DNA of 64,000 nucleotides from CAWJKP01 sp963843465 (GCA_963843465.1 CAWJKP010000002.1:1054001-1118000), one strand, 5' to 3'; shown: positions 28,419 to 37,759, numbered from the stretch's first letter. Made by a program: numbers and translations. The notes: generated from the letters alone by a model not told the origin.

Positions 28419-29700
28419 ATGTCCGCTGGAATCGACAATAGACGGCGAACGTTCCGCGAACTCCCCGGCGAAGTTTGGAGGCCTATTCACTATCTGGGCA
28501 GCAAGCTTCGCCTAACCGAATTAATTTGCCAGCTACTCGATGAGCTCGCAGACGGCCCGGTCTGTGATTTGTTTGCCGGGTCTGGAACCGTGTCCCTCGC
28601 TCTCTCGCGCTCGCGAGACGTAATCGCGGCAGACATTCAGGAATACTCCCGCGTTATCTGCACGGCGCTTCTTAAGCCCTCTCTAATTTTCGACCAAGAC
28701 GTAACCGACTTCCTCAAGCGCAGAACTCAGCCGAAGCAAATTTGAGGTTTGGCTGGAACCGCTCTTGGAATACGAGCAACGCGCCGTTGAGCGGTCCGAG
28801 ACTGAGCCGGAGTTGCTTTGCGAGCTCGTCGAGGATGGTTCGTTGATCAGCGGGAAAGCAAATGGTTGTCTCGCCAAGGCGATGAAGGCGACGAAAAGCC
28901 GATTGGAACACGCGGAGGCCGCGCTCGTCGCAACGCGTTATTTTGGCGGGCGGTACTTCTCATTTCGGCAAGCCATATTCATTGATAGCATTCTCAATGA
29001 AAGCAAGGGAGAGACATACCTCGCTGCTTTGCTCAGTACCGCCAGCGCGATCGTTAACTCTATCGGCAAACAGTTCGCCCAGCCCATGCGTCCGAGGCGG
29101 AAAGATGGCACGATTAAAACGCACCTCATCCGGCAAATGTGCCGTGACCGCTGCCAAGACGCAGGCGAGGTATTCTCCGACTGGCTCGTTCGCTATCGCG
29201 GCGTCACGCAAGATCGCCCCCACCGCGTCGTGCGAGGCGATTACCGCGACGTTCTGTCGCGTGAAAAGGATTTTGCAGTTATCTATGCTGACCCGCCCTA
29301 CACTCGTGACCACTACAGCCGGTTCTACCATGTCCTCGAAACGCTGTGCCTCCGAGACTGTCCCGAGGTCTCAACAACGTTCCTGACCGGCCCGACCAGT
29401 CGCGGGCTGTACCGAACCGATCGACATCAATCACCTTTTTGCATCAAATCAAAAGCGCCCGGAGCATTCGCGGAGCTTTTTGCAGGAGCGAACGGATTGC
29501 CGATGTTGCTGTCTTACTCGCCCTTCGTCAAGGACGGACATCCACGGATGATGACGATTGACGCGGTCACCGAACTAGCCAAGCAGCACTACCGCGAGGT
29601 GAAGGTCGTTTCAGCGAGGTTGGTGCATAGCAAGCTCAACAAAACAGACCTTCACCGGGGCGCTTCAGAGGAAGCGGAGGTTTTCCTCCTCTGCCGCTAA
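28419..29700 (+). CDS. D12-class adenine DNA methyltransferase, one frameshift
   Basis: Dam/MboI-type alpha-class enzyme. PIHYLGSKLRL and LFAGSGTVSLALS (SAM motif) come first, and the catalytic ADPPYTRDHYSRFYHVLETL (about residue 295) later. The frame breaks near 28711-28716 and resumes as AELSRSKFEVWLEPLLEYEQR. One extra base explains it, and the repaired length is 426 residues. It is divergent from the beta-class methyltransferase. A pair of adenine enzymes fits modification of both strands of an asymmetric site, but the nuclease partner is not visible. The region is less GC-rich than its surroundings. Confidence 0.8.
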
Positions 29701-29814
29701 GCGGTAGCAGGCAGACGCCAAAACGGCGACGTAGGCCACTCCCGGCGAAGGTCCTCCACCGTCATTCGCTCTCGCCGCATCCGGTCGGAGCGACGTGCAG
29801 TCCCAGCCTTTCGC

Positions 29815-30039
29815 TCAAGAATTCGCCGAAGGTTTCTGAGCGGCACGGCAGCCAATCTGGCCGATAAACTTCCGAAGCTGTCGCCGACCGTCGATTATGG
29901 TTCCGCGCCCTTGATCCAGCTCGTCGAATCCCTCGGCGGCCAATGCGCGGAGCAAAGCCAATTTCTCTTGCTCTTCGCGGTTCTGCTGTTCGAGTAAGCG
30001 GAGTCCAGCCCGCATGACTTCACTCGCATTCCAAGGCAA
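29815..30039 (-). pseudogene. ParD-family antitoxin remnant lacking the N-terminus
   Basis: The residues NASEVMRAGLRLLEQQNREEQEKLALLRALAAEGFDELDQGRG match the C-terminal two thirds of ParD antitoxins. The N-terminal ribbon-helix strand is missing: the frame is closed upstream by the TAG that ends the Spy-like gene (30049-30051). The tail after GRG is extended. No ParE toxin follows at 29701-29814; there is only a short frame MTVEDLRREWPTSPFWRL (about 29703-29768) of unknown meaning. It looks like a decayed toxin-antitoxin locus at the edge of the methyltransferase island. Confidence 0.6.
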
Positions 30040-30048
30040 AGGAACCGG

Positions 30049-30942
30049 CTACTTGGCCGGTCCGGGATGATCGTCCGCCGGCGCCGGCTTCTCGACCGGC
30101 GGCGGATTCTCCGGAGGCGCGGCGGGGGGCTTTGCCCGGCGGAAAGGCCACAAGCGGGGCCGCTGGACGGGCACGTCCCTGGCTTTCATCTTGTCAAACG
30201 AATCCTTCTGCTCGGGAGTCAATACCCCGAGGGCCTGCTCGACCGCCTGGTCGCGGAGCTCGGAGGCCTTGGCCTCCAGATCGCCTTGGGCCGGGGAATG
30301 TTGTTGACGGTGATCCTGCCAGGCGGAGCGGACCTTCTCCCCGGTGGCTTCCTCGATCGCCTGGATCTGTTTCCTCTGTGCGTCGGTGAGCTTCAAGGCG
30401 TTGGCCACCTGCTCGTCGACCAGGGCGGCCAACGGGCCACGGAGGTACAAGCTGATCTGACCCAATCGGTTGCGTTGCTCGGGCAACAAAACGGCGTCGA
30501 TCTTTTTCCTGTACTCCTCCCGGCTCTGCCTGGCCTTGGCCCGCAGTTCCAGCACCTTGGCGCGGCGCTGTTCCGGTGTGGCTCCCGCCAGGGCTTCGAT
30601 CTGCTTCCTCCGCTCGGCGCGGAACTCCTCGTTGATCGCCTTGAGCTTGTCCTTTTGCTCGGGGGTCAGCTTGAGATCCTTTTGCACGTGTTCCGAATCG
30701 AGGAATCCCAAAGGGTTGGCGCCGAACTCGCCGGCGGCGAAACGACTTGCCTTTTGCCACAATTCGTCCAGAGTCCCCATTCCCTCCAGAGGATTGGCAG
30801 GCGGCGTCGGTTGCTTGGCGTCTACCGCAGGGCCGGCCTTCGGTGGGACGTCCGCAGAGGGAGACTTCTCGGCGCAGACGGCATTCGCCCCGGTCGCCAG
30901 GGCAAGGGTCGACAACGACACTATCCAGAAAGCACGTCTCAT
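30049..30942 (-). CDS. Exported Spy/CpxP-like (LTxxQ) helical protein
   Basis: A 297-residue periplasmic protein with signal peptide RAFWIVSLSTLALATGANA. Several LTPEQ-type motifs (LTPEQKDKL, LLPEQRNRL, LTDAQRKQI, LTPEQKDSF) are spread through long helices, as in Spy/CpxP chaperone-like proteins, followed by a proline-rich tail. A strong AAAGGAGG lies seven bases before ATG 30942. The hairpin array 30966-31047 is in its upstream region. The role is probably envelope folding or stress, inferred from the motif only. Confidence 0.75.
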   Translation of the reverse strand: MRRAFWIVSLSTLALATGANAVCAEKSPSADVPPKAGPAVDAKQPTPPANPLEGMGTLDELWQKASRFAAGEFGANPLGFLDSEHVQKDLKLTPEQKDKLKAINEEFRAERRKQIEALAGATPEQRRAKVLELRAKARQSREEYRKKIDAVLLPEQRNRLGQISLYLRGPLAALVDEQVANALKLTDAQRKQIQAIEEATGEKVRSAWQDHRQQHSPAQGDLEAKASELRDQAVEQALGVLTPEQKDSFDKMKARDVPVQRPRLWPFRRAKPPAAPPENPPPVEKPAPADDHPGPAK

Positions 30943-30965
30943 GTGAAATCCTCCTTTCGCGTATA

Positions 30966-31047
30966 AGTAGCAGGCACACGCCGTGTGCCGTCCGCTACGG
31001 CACACGGCGTGTGCCGTCCGCTACGGCACACGGCGTGTGCCTACTAC
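30966..31047. repeat. GTAG/CTAC-bounded array of hairpins, family D
   Basis: Three tandem hairpins of GGCACAC/GTGTGCC are linked by CGTCCGCTACG. The array starts AGTAG and ends CTACTAC. It fills most of the gap between the Spy-like gene and the nucleoside hydrolase gene, ending 33 bases beyond the hydrolase stop. It can form strong stems on either strand and may separate the two transcripts. Confidence 0.8.
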
Positions 31048-31080
31048 ATTGCGGTGCGACAGTAGTTGCTTCGCCGGTCC

Positions 31081-32043
31081 TTACTCTCCCGGTTCCGCGG
31101 CCTCGGCCCGGGTCGCGGCCTCGTTCAAATGGCGGATCAGCTCGTCGACGACCTTCTCGGTCTGCATGTCGACGGCCACTTCCATATTATGGCGCCAACT
31201 CGGCAATCGGCGGCGGTCAAAGACGGTCGCGCCCAGGGTCAGTTGGCCCATGGTCTCCACGTCACCGCCCATCTCGACCATGGTGAACAACTCGGGATGG
31301 ATCACCGACATCAAGGCCAGCGAGTCGTGGACGTGGATCCCTTCCAGCCCGAACTCCTGGCGATACGCGCGGAACGCCGGCGGCAGGATCTTCCGCAAGA
31401 AGCCGCCGATTCTGGTGTTCTCGTCGGGCAGCCGGTTGAAGAGGTCGTAGGTCAGCACGACGCGGTTGGTGAGGTCCAGGGGGATCAGGGTCTTGGTGGC
31501 GGGGGCGCGAAAAACGGCCTGGGCCGACTGGGGGTCGCAGTACATGTTGAACTCGGCCGCCGGCGTGATGTTGCCCGGTCCGCTGAGGGTCCCGCCCATG
31601 ATGGCCACGCGGCCCACCAACGAGGCCAGATCCGGGTCCCGCTTCAACGCCCGCGCGATGTTGGTCAGCGGACCCAGGGCCACCAGGGTCACCGCTTCGG
31701 GGGCAGCGCGGACTTCGTCGCAGATGATCTTCTCCGAGGGGTGTTGCGTGAGCAGCTCGGCCACACGGAGGTTAATGCCTCCCAGCCCATCGATCCCGTG
31801 CAGGTGCCGGCCGTCGACCGGCAGGCCGTTATCCGGCGGCGAGGCAGCTCCTACCCGGGGCCAGCGCGGCGGATCGACCTGCTCGATGATCGCCTGGACG
31901 TTGCGGGTGGCCAGTTGCGGGGGGACGTTGCCACCCACGGCGGTCACGGCAACGACCTCAAGCGTCGGGTCGAACAGCGCCACACAGAGGGCCATGGCGT
32001 CGTCGATTCCCGGATCGCAGTCGAGAATCACCTTCTTGGACAT
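31081..32043 (-). CDS. Inosine-uridine preferring nucleoside hydrolase
   Basis: Hydrolyses nucleosides to ribose and base in the cytoplasm (purine/pyrimidine salvage). The calcium-binding motif DCDPGIDDAMAL is at the N-terminus (residues about 8-19), LVALGPLTNIARAL and IMGGTLSGPGNITPAAEFN in the middle, and the IHVHDSLAL active-site His region near 245. The 320-residue length is normal. The start at ATG 32043 follows GGGGGTAAT. The gene is single and its exact base preference cannot be read. Confidence 0.92.
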   Translation of the reverse strand: MSKKVILDCDPGIDDAMALCVALFDPTLEVVAVTAVGGNVPPQLATRNVQAIIEQVDPPRWPRVGAASPPDNGLPVDGRHLHGIDGLGGINLRVAELLTQHPSEKIICDEVRAAPEAVTLVALGPLTNIARALKRDPDLASLVGRVAIMGGTLSGPGNITPAAEFNMYCDPQSAQAVFRAPATKTLIPLDLTNRVVLTYDLFNRLPDENTRIGGFLRKILPPAFRAYRQEFGLEGIHVHDSLALMSVIHPELFTMVEMGGDVETMGQLTLGATVFDRRRLPSWRHNMEVAVDMQTEKVVDELIRHLNEAATRAEAAEPGE

Positions 32044-32164
32044 ATTACCCCCGATTCTACCGCTCCCCTCCCCGGAGGGCAAGACGCTAGCTGGCCGGCA
32101 ACCGAATCTTGCCCGCGGCGCGAGGAAACAGGCCGCAAAGAATAGTACAGCACGAGGCGAAATT

Positions 32165-32186
32165 GTTATGCTGAAGCATAACCTAC
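32165..32186. repeat. Single GTTATGC...GCATAAC hairpin ending CCTAC, family B half-unit
   Basis: GTTATGCTGAAGCATAACC plus TAC is one half of the element seen complete at 55397-55453. It is followed by tandem ACTCCTAG units (32186-32213) up to the trpD start codon. Confidence 0.75.
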
Positions 32187-32214
32187 TCCTAACTCCTAGC
32201 TCCTAGCTCCTAAC

Positions 32215-33228
32215 ATGATCGAGGCAATCCTCGCCCAAGTCGAGGCCGGCGGCGACCTGGGCATGGAACAGATGGCCCAGGCCATCGACGAGGTCTTCCA
32301 GGGACAGTGCGACCAGGACCAGGTGGCTCGGCTTCTGCTGGCCCTGCACGCCAAGGGAGAAACGGTGGCTGAAGTGGCCGGCGCCGCCCTGGCCATGCGC
32401 AAGCGGATGACCCCCATCCGCACCAGCCGCAGCGGAGTTCTGGATACCTGCGGCACGGGCGGCGACGGGTCGCGGACCTTCAACATCAGCACGGCCGCCG
32501 CCCTGGTCGCTGCCGCGGCGGGAGTGCCGGTGGCCAAACACGGCAACCGCCGCGTCAGCAGCCGCAGCGGCTCCGCCGACGTGCTGGCAGCGCTGGGCGT
32601 GAACGTCGAGGCCGGCGTGCCGCTGGTCGAGGCCTGCCTGGAAGAGCTGGGGATCTGCTTTTGCTTCGCCCCCTTGCTGCACGGCGCAATGCGGCACGTG
32701 GCCCCAGTCCGCAGCCGCCTGGGCGTGCCGACGATCTTCAACATCCTCGGACCCCTGGTGAATCCGGCAAGTGCTCCCTTCCAGCTTCTAGGCGTGGGCC
32801 GGCGGCCTCACCAGTTGCTGCTGGCGCAGGCCCTGATGTTGCTGGGCGCCCGGCGGGTGCTGGTGATCCATGGCTCCGACGGACTGGACGAGGTCACGCT
32901 TCGCGGTCCGACACACGTCGTGGAGGCCACGCCCGGCGGCCTTCGGCCCTTCGACGTGGCTCCCGAGGATTTCGGCCTGCCGCGGTCCAACCTTGCGTCG
33001 ATCGAGATCGACGGGCCGCAACAGAGCGCGGCCCTGATCCGCCGGGTCTTGGCGGGCCAACCCGGCCCGGCCCGCGACATCGTCGTGGCCAACGCCGCCG
33101 CCGCGCTGTGGACCGCCGGCCGCCACGACACGCTGGCCGCCTGCGCACGTCATGCCAGCGAGGCGATCCAGAGCGCCGCCGCCGCCGGGCTCTTGGCCCG
33201 GCTGGTGGAGAGAACGCAACGGGGCTAG
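32215..33228 (+). CDS. trpD: Anthranilate phosphoribosyltransferase
   Basis: Second step of tryptophan synthesis: joins anthranilate to PRPP. The glycine-rich PRPP loop DTCGTGGDGSRTFNIST is at residues about 77-93, then KHGNRRVSSRSGSADVLAALG, and NILGPLVNP. The 337-residue length is normal. No other trp genes are adjacent. Its stop abuts the stop of a convergent gene with no gap. Start at ATG 32215 directly after a repeat-rich leader. Confidence 0.96.
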   Translation: MIEAILAQVEAGGDLGMEQMAQAIDEVFQGQCDQDQVARLLLALHAKGETVAEVAGAALAMRKRMTPIRTSRSGVLDTCGTGGDGSRTFNISTAAALVAAAAGVPVAKHGNRRVSSRSGSADVLAALGVNVEAGVPLVEACLEELGICFCFAPLLHGAMRHVAPVRSRLGVPTIFNILGPLVNPASAPFQLLGVGRRPHQLLLAQALMLLGARRVLVIHGSDGLDEVTLRGPTHVVEATPGGLRPFDVAPEDFGLPRSNLASIEIDGPQQSAALIRRVLAGQPGPARDIVVANAAAALWTAGRHDTLAACARHASEAIQSAAAAGLLARLVERTQRG

Positions 33229-34494
33229 TCATCCGCGCATGGTGTCGAAGAGGTTATCGAACTGCTGCTTCAACTGGCCGCCGAGGGTCATGACCTGGGG
33301 ATAACGGGCGCGGCTCAAACGCTGCAATTGGGTCTCCAACCGCCGCCAGGCGCCCAGGGACTGGGTTGCCACGGACTGGGTAATGTCCGGTGTGGCCCGG
33401 CCCTGGAGCCAAAGCTGGAGCCCGCGGGCCGAGTCGGCGAAATCCTGGGCGGCAAAGACGATCCCCGAGTTGTCGTCGCCCAGATCGACCGTAAGCTGAT
33501 CGACCAAGAGCGACGCCAATTGGGTGACGCCGGCAGCTATCCGCTCCCGTTGCTGGATCATGGAGTAAACGGGCGGGGTAACCGTCAACTCCTCGTTCAA
33601 GGCGGTCGTGATCTGCTGGAGCTGCCCGGCGACCAGCCCCACCCGCCGCTCGATCCCCGATGATCCCTGGCCGTAGAGGGCCATGTTGCTCAGAGCGTCG
33701 TTCCACTGGCGGTGCTCGCTGAGGACCACGGTGAAAGCGGCGTCCTCTTGGACCGTCTCCAGCAGATCGGCCGCGTGCTGCTGCACCCGCAGGACATTGC
33801 GAAGCAGCGGGGCCAGCGACGGCGTGGCGGCCGCCACGCCTTTAACCTCTTGCAGGAGTTGTGCGGAAATCTCGGCCATTTGGCGGGCCATGCCGATCAC
33901 GCGGACGCGGTTGTAACTGGTGCCTGGAGCCGCGGCGAACATGGCCTGGAGAAACTGCACGTTCTGGTCGATGTTGGCCAGGCGGGTGGCCATCCAGTCG
34001 TCGGCCGGGCCCATGCCGCGGACGCCCAGGGCCAATTGGTGGTAAGTGTTGTCGAACTCGTGGAAGGCCGCGACCAGCTCCGCGACGGGCCGTCGCTGGG
34101 CGGCGGTCAGCGAAAGCCTGGCGCTGGCCGCCACCGTGCGATCGGCGTCCCGGACCAGCGTGGTGGCATTGGCCAAAGCCAGCCGAAGCCGCATCTGCTG
34201 GGTCCACCCTTCCACCTGCGTGCTCAACTGGTAGGCGTCCTCATGAATGCCCGGCGAGGTCATCGTGCCGACCATCCCGGGGACCGAGCCGATGCCGGCC
34301 ACCGCGCCGGGCAACGACAGCGGCCGTGGCGCGACGACCGGGCCGGGCGGGACCACCAACCCCGGCGCCTGGTCCGAGATCGGCAACGGATTTGCCTCGG
34401 CCAGCCGAGCCGGGTTCTGCCCGCGGGCCGTGCCCAATCCGCCGACGGCCAGTAGCCCCGCAACGCCTGCTAGAACGATTATTTCCCGTCTCAT
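33229..34494 (-). CDS. Exported hypothetical protein, 421 aa
   Basis: A signal peptide (IIVLAGVAGLLAVGGLGTARG) is followed by a proline-rich linker, then long, mainly helical sequence with heptad-like runs through the C-terminus. No membrane helix after the leader. TAGGAGC lies about 8 bases before the ATG. The family is not recognised. It is convergent with trpD, sharing the junction 33228/33229. Confidence 0.65.
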   Translation of the reverse strand: MRREIIVLAGVAGLLAVGGLGTARGQNPARLAEANPLPISDQAPGLVVPPGPVVAPRPLSLPGAVAGIGSVPGMVGTMTSPGIHEDAYQLSTQVEGWTQQMRLRLALANATTLVRDADRTVAASARLSLTAAQRRPVAELVAAFHEFDNTYHQLALGVRGMGPADDWMATRLANIDQNVQFLQAMFAAAPGTSYNRVRVIGMARQMAEISAQLLQEVKGVAAATPSLAPLLRNVLRVQQHAADLLETVQEDAAFTVVLSEHRQWNDALSNMALYGQGSSGIERRVGLVAGQLQQITTALNEELTVTPPVYSMIQQRERIAAGVTQLASLLVDQLTVDLGDDNSGIVFAAQDFADSARGLQLWLQGRATPDITQSVATQSLGAWRRLETQLQRLSRARYPQVMTLGGQLKQQFDNLFDTMRG

Positions 34495-34895
34495 GCTTCT
34501 TGCTCCTAATCAGAGTCTTCGCCAAGAAAGAAAGGTAGGGCGGGTCGAGCGCAGCAAGCCCCACCAGAAGAACGCCCAAGAGTAGTAACGTGTGTTGCAA
34601 TTCCCGTTCCCGTTCCTGCTTCGCTGGGCGACGGGTCCCACTTTCGTTGCGAGAATGCCCATTTCGCGGGCTGGCGCCGATCGGGCCGCGAAAATTGGGA
34701 CCCTCCCCCATGAACGGTGCGGAGGAAACTGGTACAATTATGTCGTGCCGGCAACCCGAAAGAGTGATAAGCGGCCGTCCGCCCTGGTCGCGGCGAGTGC
34801 GGGCTGCCTTCCCAGTTCGGCGCGGCAATGGTAGAGTAAGGGATTCCCGATTGAGCGTATGCAGTCAGGTATCCCAGGAAGAAAGCTGGTGCAGC
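34495..34895. other. Gene-free 401-bp region upstream of the 32-residue protein
   Basis: Open frames here are short and inconsistent. On the plus strand TGGTACAAT at about 34731-34739 is an extended -10-like motif without a good -35. No stable RNA or known element was recognised. It would contain the promoters of the divergent 34494 and 34896 genes. Confidence 0.35.
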
Positions 34896-34994
34896 ATGGC
34901 CAAACCTCATCGCAAACCGAAGAAGGCCAACCACGGGAAACGTCCCTCCAACGCCAAGGGCCGCAGGGCGAAGCGGCGCCTCGTGAAGACCTGA
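34896..34994 (+). CDS. 32-residue lysine/arginine-rich basic protein
   Basis: About half of the residues are Lys, Arg or His (begins MAKPHRKPKKANHG, ends RAKRRLVKT). The high charge and small size resemble ribosome-associated peptides such as bTHX, though no homology is claimed. AGGAAG lies about 15 bases upstream. The stop is 19 bases before the FabZ-like gene on the same strand. Codon use is like the neighbours, and it would be missed by gene callers with a length cut-off. Confidence 0.6.
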   Translation: MAKPHRKPKKANHGKRPSNAKGRRAKRRLVKT

Positions 34995-35013
34995 GGCTGC
35001 CAAGGAGCGAGGC

Positions 35014-35523
35014 GTGCCCAAGAGAACGCTGATCCTCGACCCCTCCCAGTACGACCTGAACCACATTGTGGCCGACCAGGAGGCGATTCGCCGCTACAAC
35101 CGCCAGCGGTACGAGATGGAGCAACTTACGGCCATCGTCTACGACGACCCGCAGAACCACATCTGCGTGGGCTACAAGGACTTGGGTCCCAACGAGTTCT
35201 GGATTCGCGGCCACATGCCGGGGATGCCCATCATGCCCGGCGTGGTGATGTGCGAGGCGGCTGCGCAACTGGCCAGCTACGCCACGCAGAGGTACGGGCT
35301 GATGGCCGGGAAGATCGTGGGCTTCGGCGGGCTCAAGGACGTGCGGTTCCGCGGCGTGGTCCAGCCGGGCCAACGGTTTGTGATCGTGGTCAAGCTGTTG
35401 AAGATCCGCAGCATGATGTTGACCAGCGAGTTCCAGTGCCTGGTGCGGGACAACGTGGTCTGCGAAGGCGAGCTGATGGGGATTCCTTTGCCCGAAGACC
35501 TGTTCAAGCCGCCGCAGGCATGA
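35014..35523 (+). CDS. FabA/FabZ-like 3-hydroxyacyl-ACP dehydratase (hotdog fold)
   Basis: A 169-residue hotdog protein. RGHMPGMPIMPGVVMCEAAAQLA carries the catalytic His and the GHxPGxPxMPG signature of FabZ. The strand GFGGLKDVRFRGVVQPGQR matches FabZ closely. It would dehydrate 3-hydroxyacyl-ACP in fatty acid synthesis. The N-terminal 45 residues are longer than in E. coli FabZ. It starts at GTG 35014 with AAGGAG upstream. It is placed between the small basic protein and trmB; a housekeeping fabZ elsewhere cannot be excluded. Confidence 0.85.
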   Translation: MPKRTLILDPSQYDLNHIVADQEAIRRYNRQRYEMEQLTAIVYDDPQNHICVGYKDLGPNEFWIRGHMPGMPIMPGVVMCEAAAQLASYATQRYGLMAGKIVGFGGLKDVRFRGVVQPGQRFVIVVKLLKIRSMMLTSEFQCLVRDNVVCEGELMGIPLPEDLFKPPQA

Positions 35524-35545
35524 GCCACCACCGCCTAGCCGCATC

Positions 35546-35598
35546 GTACTCGTCACGCTCCGCGTGACGCCGGGCCTCACGCGGAGCGTGAGGAGTAC
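35546..35598. repeat. GTACTC-bounded double hairpin, family E, copy 1
   Basis: The ends GTACTC and GAGTAC enclose two stems, TCACGC/GCGTGA and TCACGC/GCGTGA. A similar unit is at 61163-61215. The last bases GAGGAGTAC lie directly before the trmB start codon at 35600, so the element provides the Shine-Dalgarno site. Confidence 0.8.
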
Positions 35599-35599
35599 C

Positions 35600-36244
35600 A
35601 TGGCCCGTCGAGCCTTGCGAAAACTCAAGACCCCGCTGGACTTCTCGCGGCACTTGAAGCGCTTCGAGGAGCTGCCTTTCCCCTGGGACGCCCAGCCGCT
35701 TTTCGGGCGGCGGGCATCGCTGGAGGTGGAAGTGGGCTCGGGCAAGGGCCTCTTCCTGCAGACGGCCGCGGCTTCCCGCCCGGCGACCGACTTCCTCGGC
35801 ATCGAGCTGGCCCGGACCTACGCCGAGCACGCCGCGGCCCGGCTGATCAAGGCGGGCTTGTCCAACGCCGTCGTGGTCTCGGCCGACGCCTTGCGGATCT
35901 TCGCCGAGCGCTTGCCCGACGGGTCGCTGGCCGCCGTCCACGTCTACTTTCCCGATCCCTGGTGGAAGCAGCGGCACCGCAAGCGGCGCGTGATGCGGGA
36001 GTCGTTCTTGCGCAACGTCCAACGGACGCTCCAGCCCGGCGGATTGCTGCATTTCTGGACCGACGTTGAGGAGTATTATCGTTCCGCGCTTGCGCTGCTG
36101 GCGGCGACCACGCAGCTTGAGGGCCCCTTCCCCGTGTCGCAGACGGATCCCCGGCACGAGATGGACTACCGCACGCACTTCGAGCGTCGCACCCGGCTCG
36201 AAGGATCGCCGGTCTACCGCGCGGAGTTCCGCAAGACCCCGTAA
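35600..36244 (+). CDS. trmB: tRNA (guanine-N7-)-methyltransferase
   Basis: Methylates G46 of tRNA. A 214-residue class I methyltransferase: LEVEVGSGKGLFL (SAM loop), FLGIELARTYAEHAA, and VYFPDPWWKQRHRKRRV, the diagnostic TrmB motif. The end has TDPRHEMDYRTHFERR, with the terminal signature ExxxxxxG-poor variant of the family. GGAG, supplied by the upstream repeat, is four bases before the ATG. Confidence 0.95.
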   Translation: MARRALRKLKTPLDFSRHLKRFEELPFPWDAQPLFGRRASLEVEVGSGKGLFLQTAAASRPATDFLGIELARTYAEHAAARLIKAGLSNAVVVSADALRIFAERLPDGSLAAVHVYFPDPWWKQRHRKRRVMRESFLRNVQRTLQPGGLLHFWTDVEEYYRSALALLAATTQLEGPFPVSQTDPRHEMDYRTHFERRTRLEGSPVYRAEFRKTP

Positions 36245-36411
36245 GGATCATCCTTAGGCGGAAAAAGAACCGTGCGGCGAGTTCTTCTGGCGATTGCTGT
36301 CATCGTCGCGTACATGTCGTTCGTGGTCCCGCCTTTAGGCGGTCTCGCCGGGGATTTCCGGCTAAAGCCGGTACTACGAGCTTGTGTCATTTCGTCTTCG
36401 TGCCGGTCGCG

Positions 36412-37759
36412 CTACACTTCCCAACCGGCGCGGTACTGGCGCCGCAGGAACTGGTTGCTCTGGGGCCGGTTGGCGCACTGCATCTTCTCAACGTCCCACT
36501 CGATCTCGCTACCGATGCCGGCGTACTGGGCGAGGTGCCCGGTCAGGGCCATCGAGGTAAGCGGGCCGGCCCGGTCGATGAAATTGGAAACGGGCACGCC
36601 GCCGGTGCGAATGCAGGCGTAGAGGTCCTCGATGGGGCCGCCGGCCTTGGCGCGGATGAGCGTCTTGGGCGGCACCGGGAACTTCTTGTGCTCCGACTCG
36701 GGGATGATGCGGGAGTGGTTGTCGAGATAGCCCTTGGTGCCCGACGAACAGCGTGGACTCGTCGGACCACTTCACCGAATACCTCTTCTCCAACTCCTTC
36801 ATCACCTCCGGGCGGAGTTCCTGGTGATCGTAGACGTAGCACTTGCAGGCCGGGAAGCTGTCGCGCGCGGGGATATGGTAGCAGACGACGTTGTCCTGGG
36901 GATACTTCTCCTCGCTGCCGTTTCGCGTGTTGAGGCACTCGACGGTGAACTTCTTCACCTCCCAGAGCCTAAGCGCCATGAAGGGGAAGGCCAGGCGATG
37001 GCAAGCCATGTCGCCGATGGTGCCCGTGCCAAAGGCCTTCCAGTCGCGCCAGGAGAAGGGGTGCAGGCCGTCATGGTAGTCGCGATAGGGCGCCGGGCCG
37101 ATCCACTCGTCCCAGTGCAAGCCGGCCGGAACGGGCTTCGAGGGCGGCCGGCCGCCCGTGCCGCCGAAGTTGCGGTCCAGGATGGTGTGCGTTTCGAGGA
37201 CGTCGCCAATGGCGCCCGCAGCGACGTACTCGGCGACGCGGCGGATCGCCTCGCCGCAATAGCCCTGGTTGCCCATCTGCGTCAGCACCTTCTTCTGCCG
37301 GGCGGCATCGGCCAGGGCATAGCACTCGGCGATGTTGTGGGCCAAGGGTTTCTGGCAAAAGACGTGCTTGCCGTCGTGGATGGCACGGATGGCAGCCGGG
37401 GCATGGTGATGATCGGGGGTGGCGATGAGGACCACGTCGAGGTCGTTGTGGCACTCGTCGAGCATCTTGCGATAGTCGAAGAAGATCTTGGGCTTGGCCA
37501 AGTCCTTGACGCTCTCCCTCATGACCTTGGCGATGTTCTTCTCGTCCACGTCAGCCACAGCTACAAGCTGCTCGCCGAGCGCGCAGCCCACGCTGTAGGC
37601 GCCCATGCCCGCCGCGCCGATCACGGCCACGCGCAACTTGTCGCGCGGCGACTGCCCAGCCAACACTAGCGGCCCCTTGGATACGCTCGCCATCGCGGCG
37701 ACGCCGGCCGCAGCCGCAGAACGTTGGAGAAACGTGCGCCGTGAGAAACGTTTGGACAT
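36412..37759 (-). CDS. Tat-exported Gfo/Idh/MocA-family oxidoreductase, one frameshift
   Basis: The twin-arginine signal SRRTFLQRSAAAAG is at residues about 6-19, then an NAD(P)-binding Rossmann fold (LRVAVIGAAGMGAYSVG) and the EKP-like motif reading CQKPLAHN. The large C-terminal domain includes WDEWIGPAPYRDYHDGLHPFSWRDW, characteristic of planctomycete exported members. At the GGG near 36740-36742 one extra base shifts the frame, and the protein resumes as TKGYLDNHSRIIPESEH. Repaired length is 448 residues. ATG 37759 follows AAAGGAG by nine bases. It acts outside the cytoplasm on an unknown sugar-like substrate. Confidence 0.88.

Noticed and set aside
30966..31047. Three tandem hairpins, considered as a small CRISPR array.
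   Set aside because: The spacers are identical and only 9-11 bases long; the GTAG/CTAC ends fit REP-like elements.
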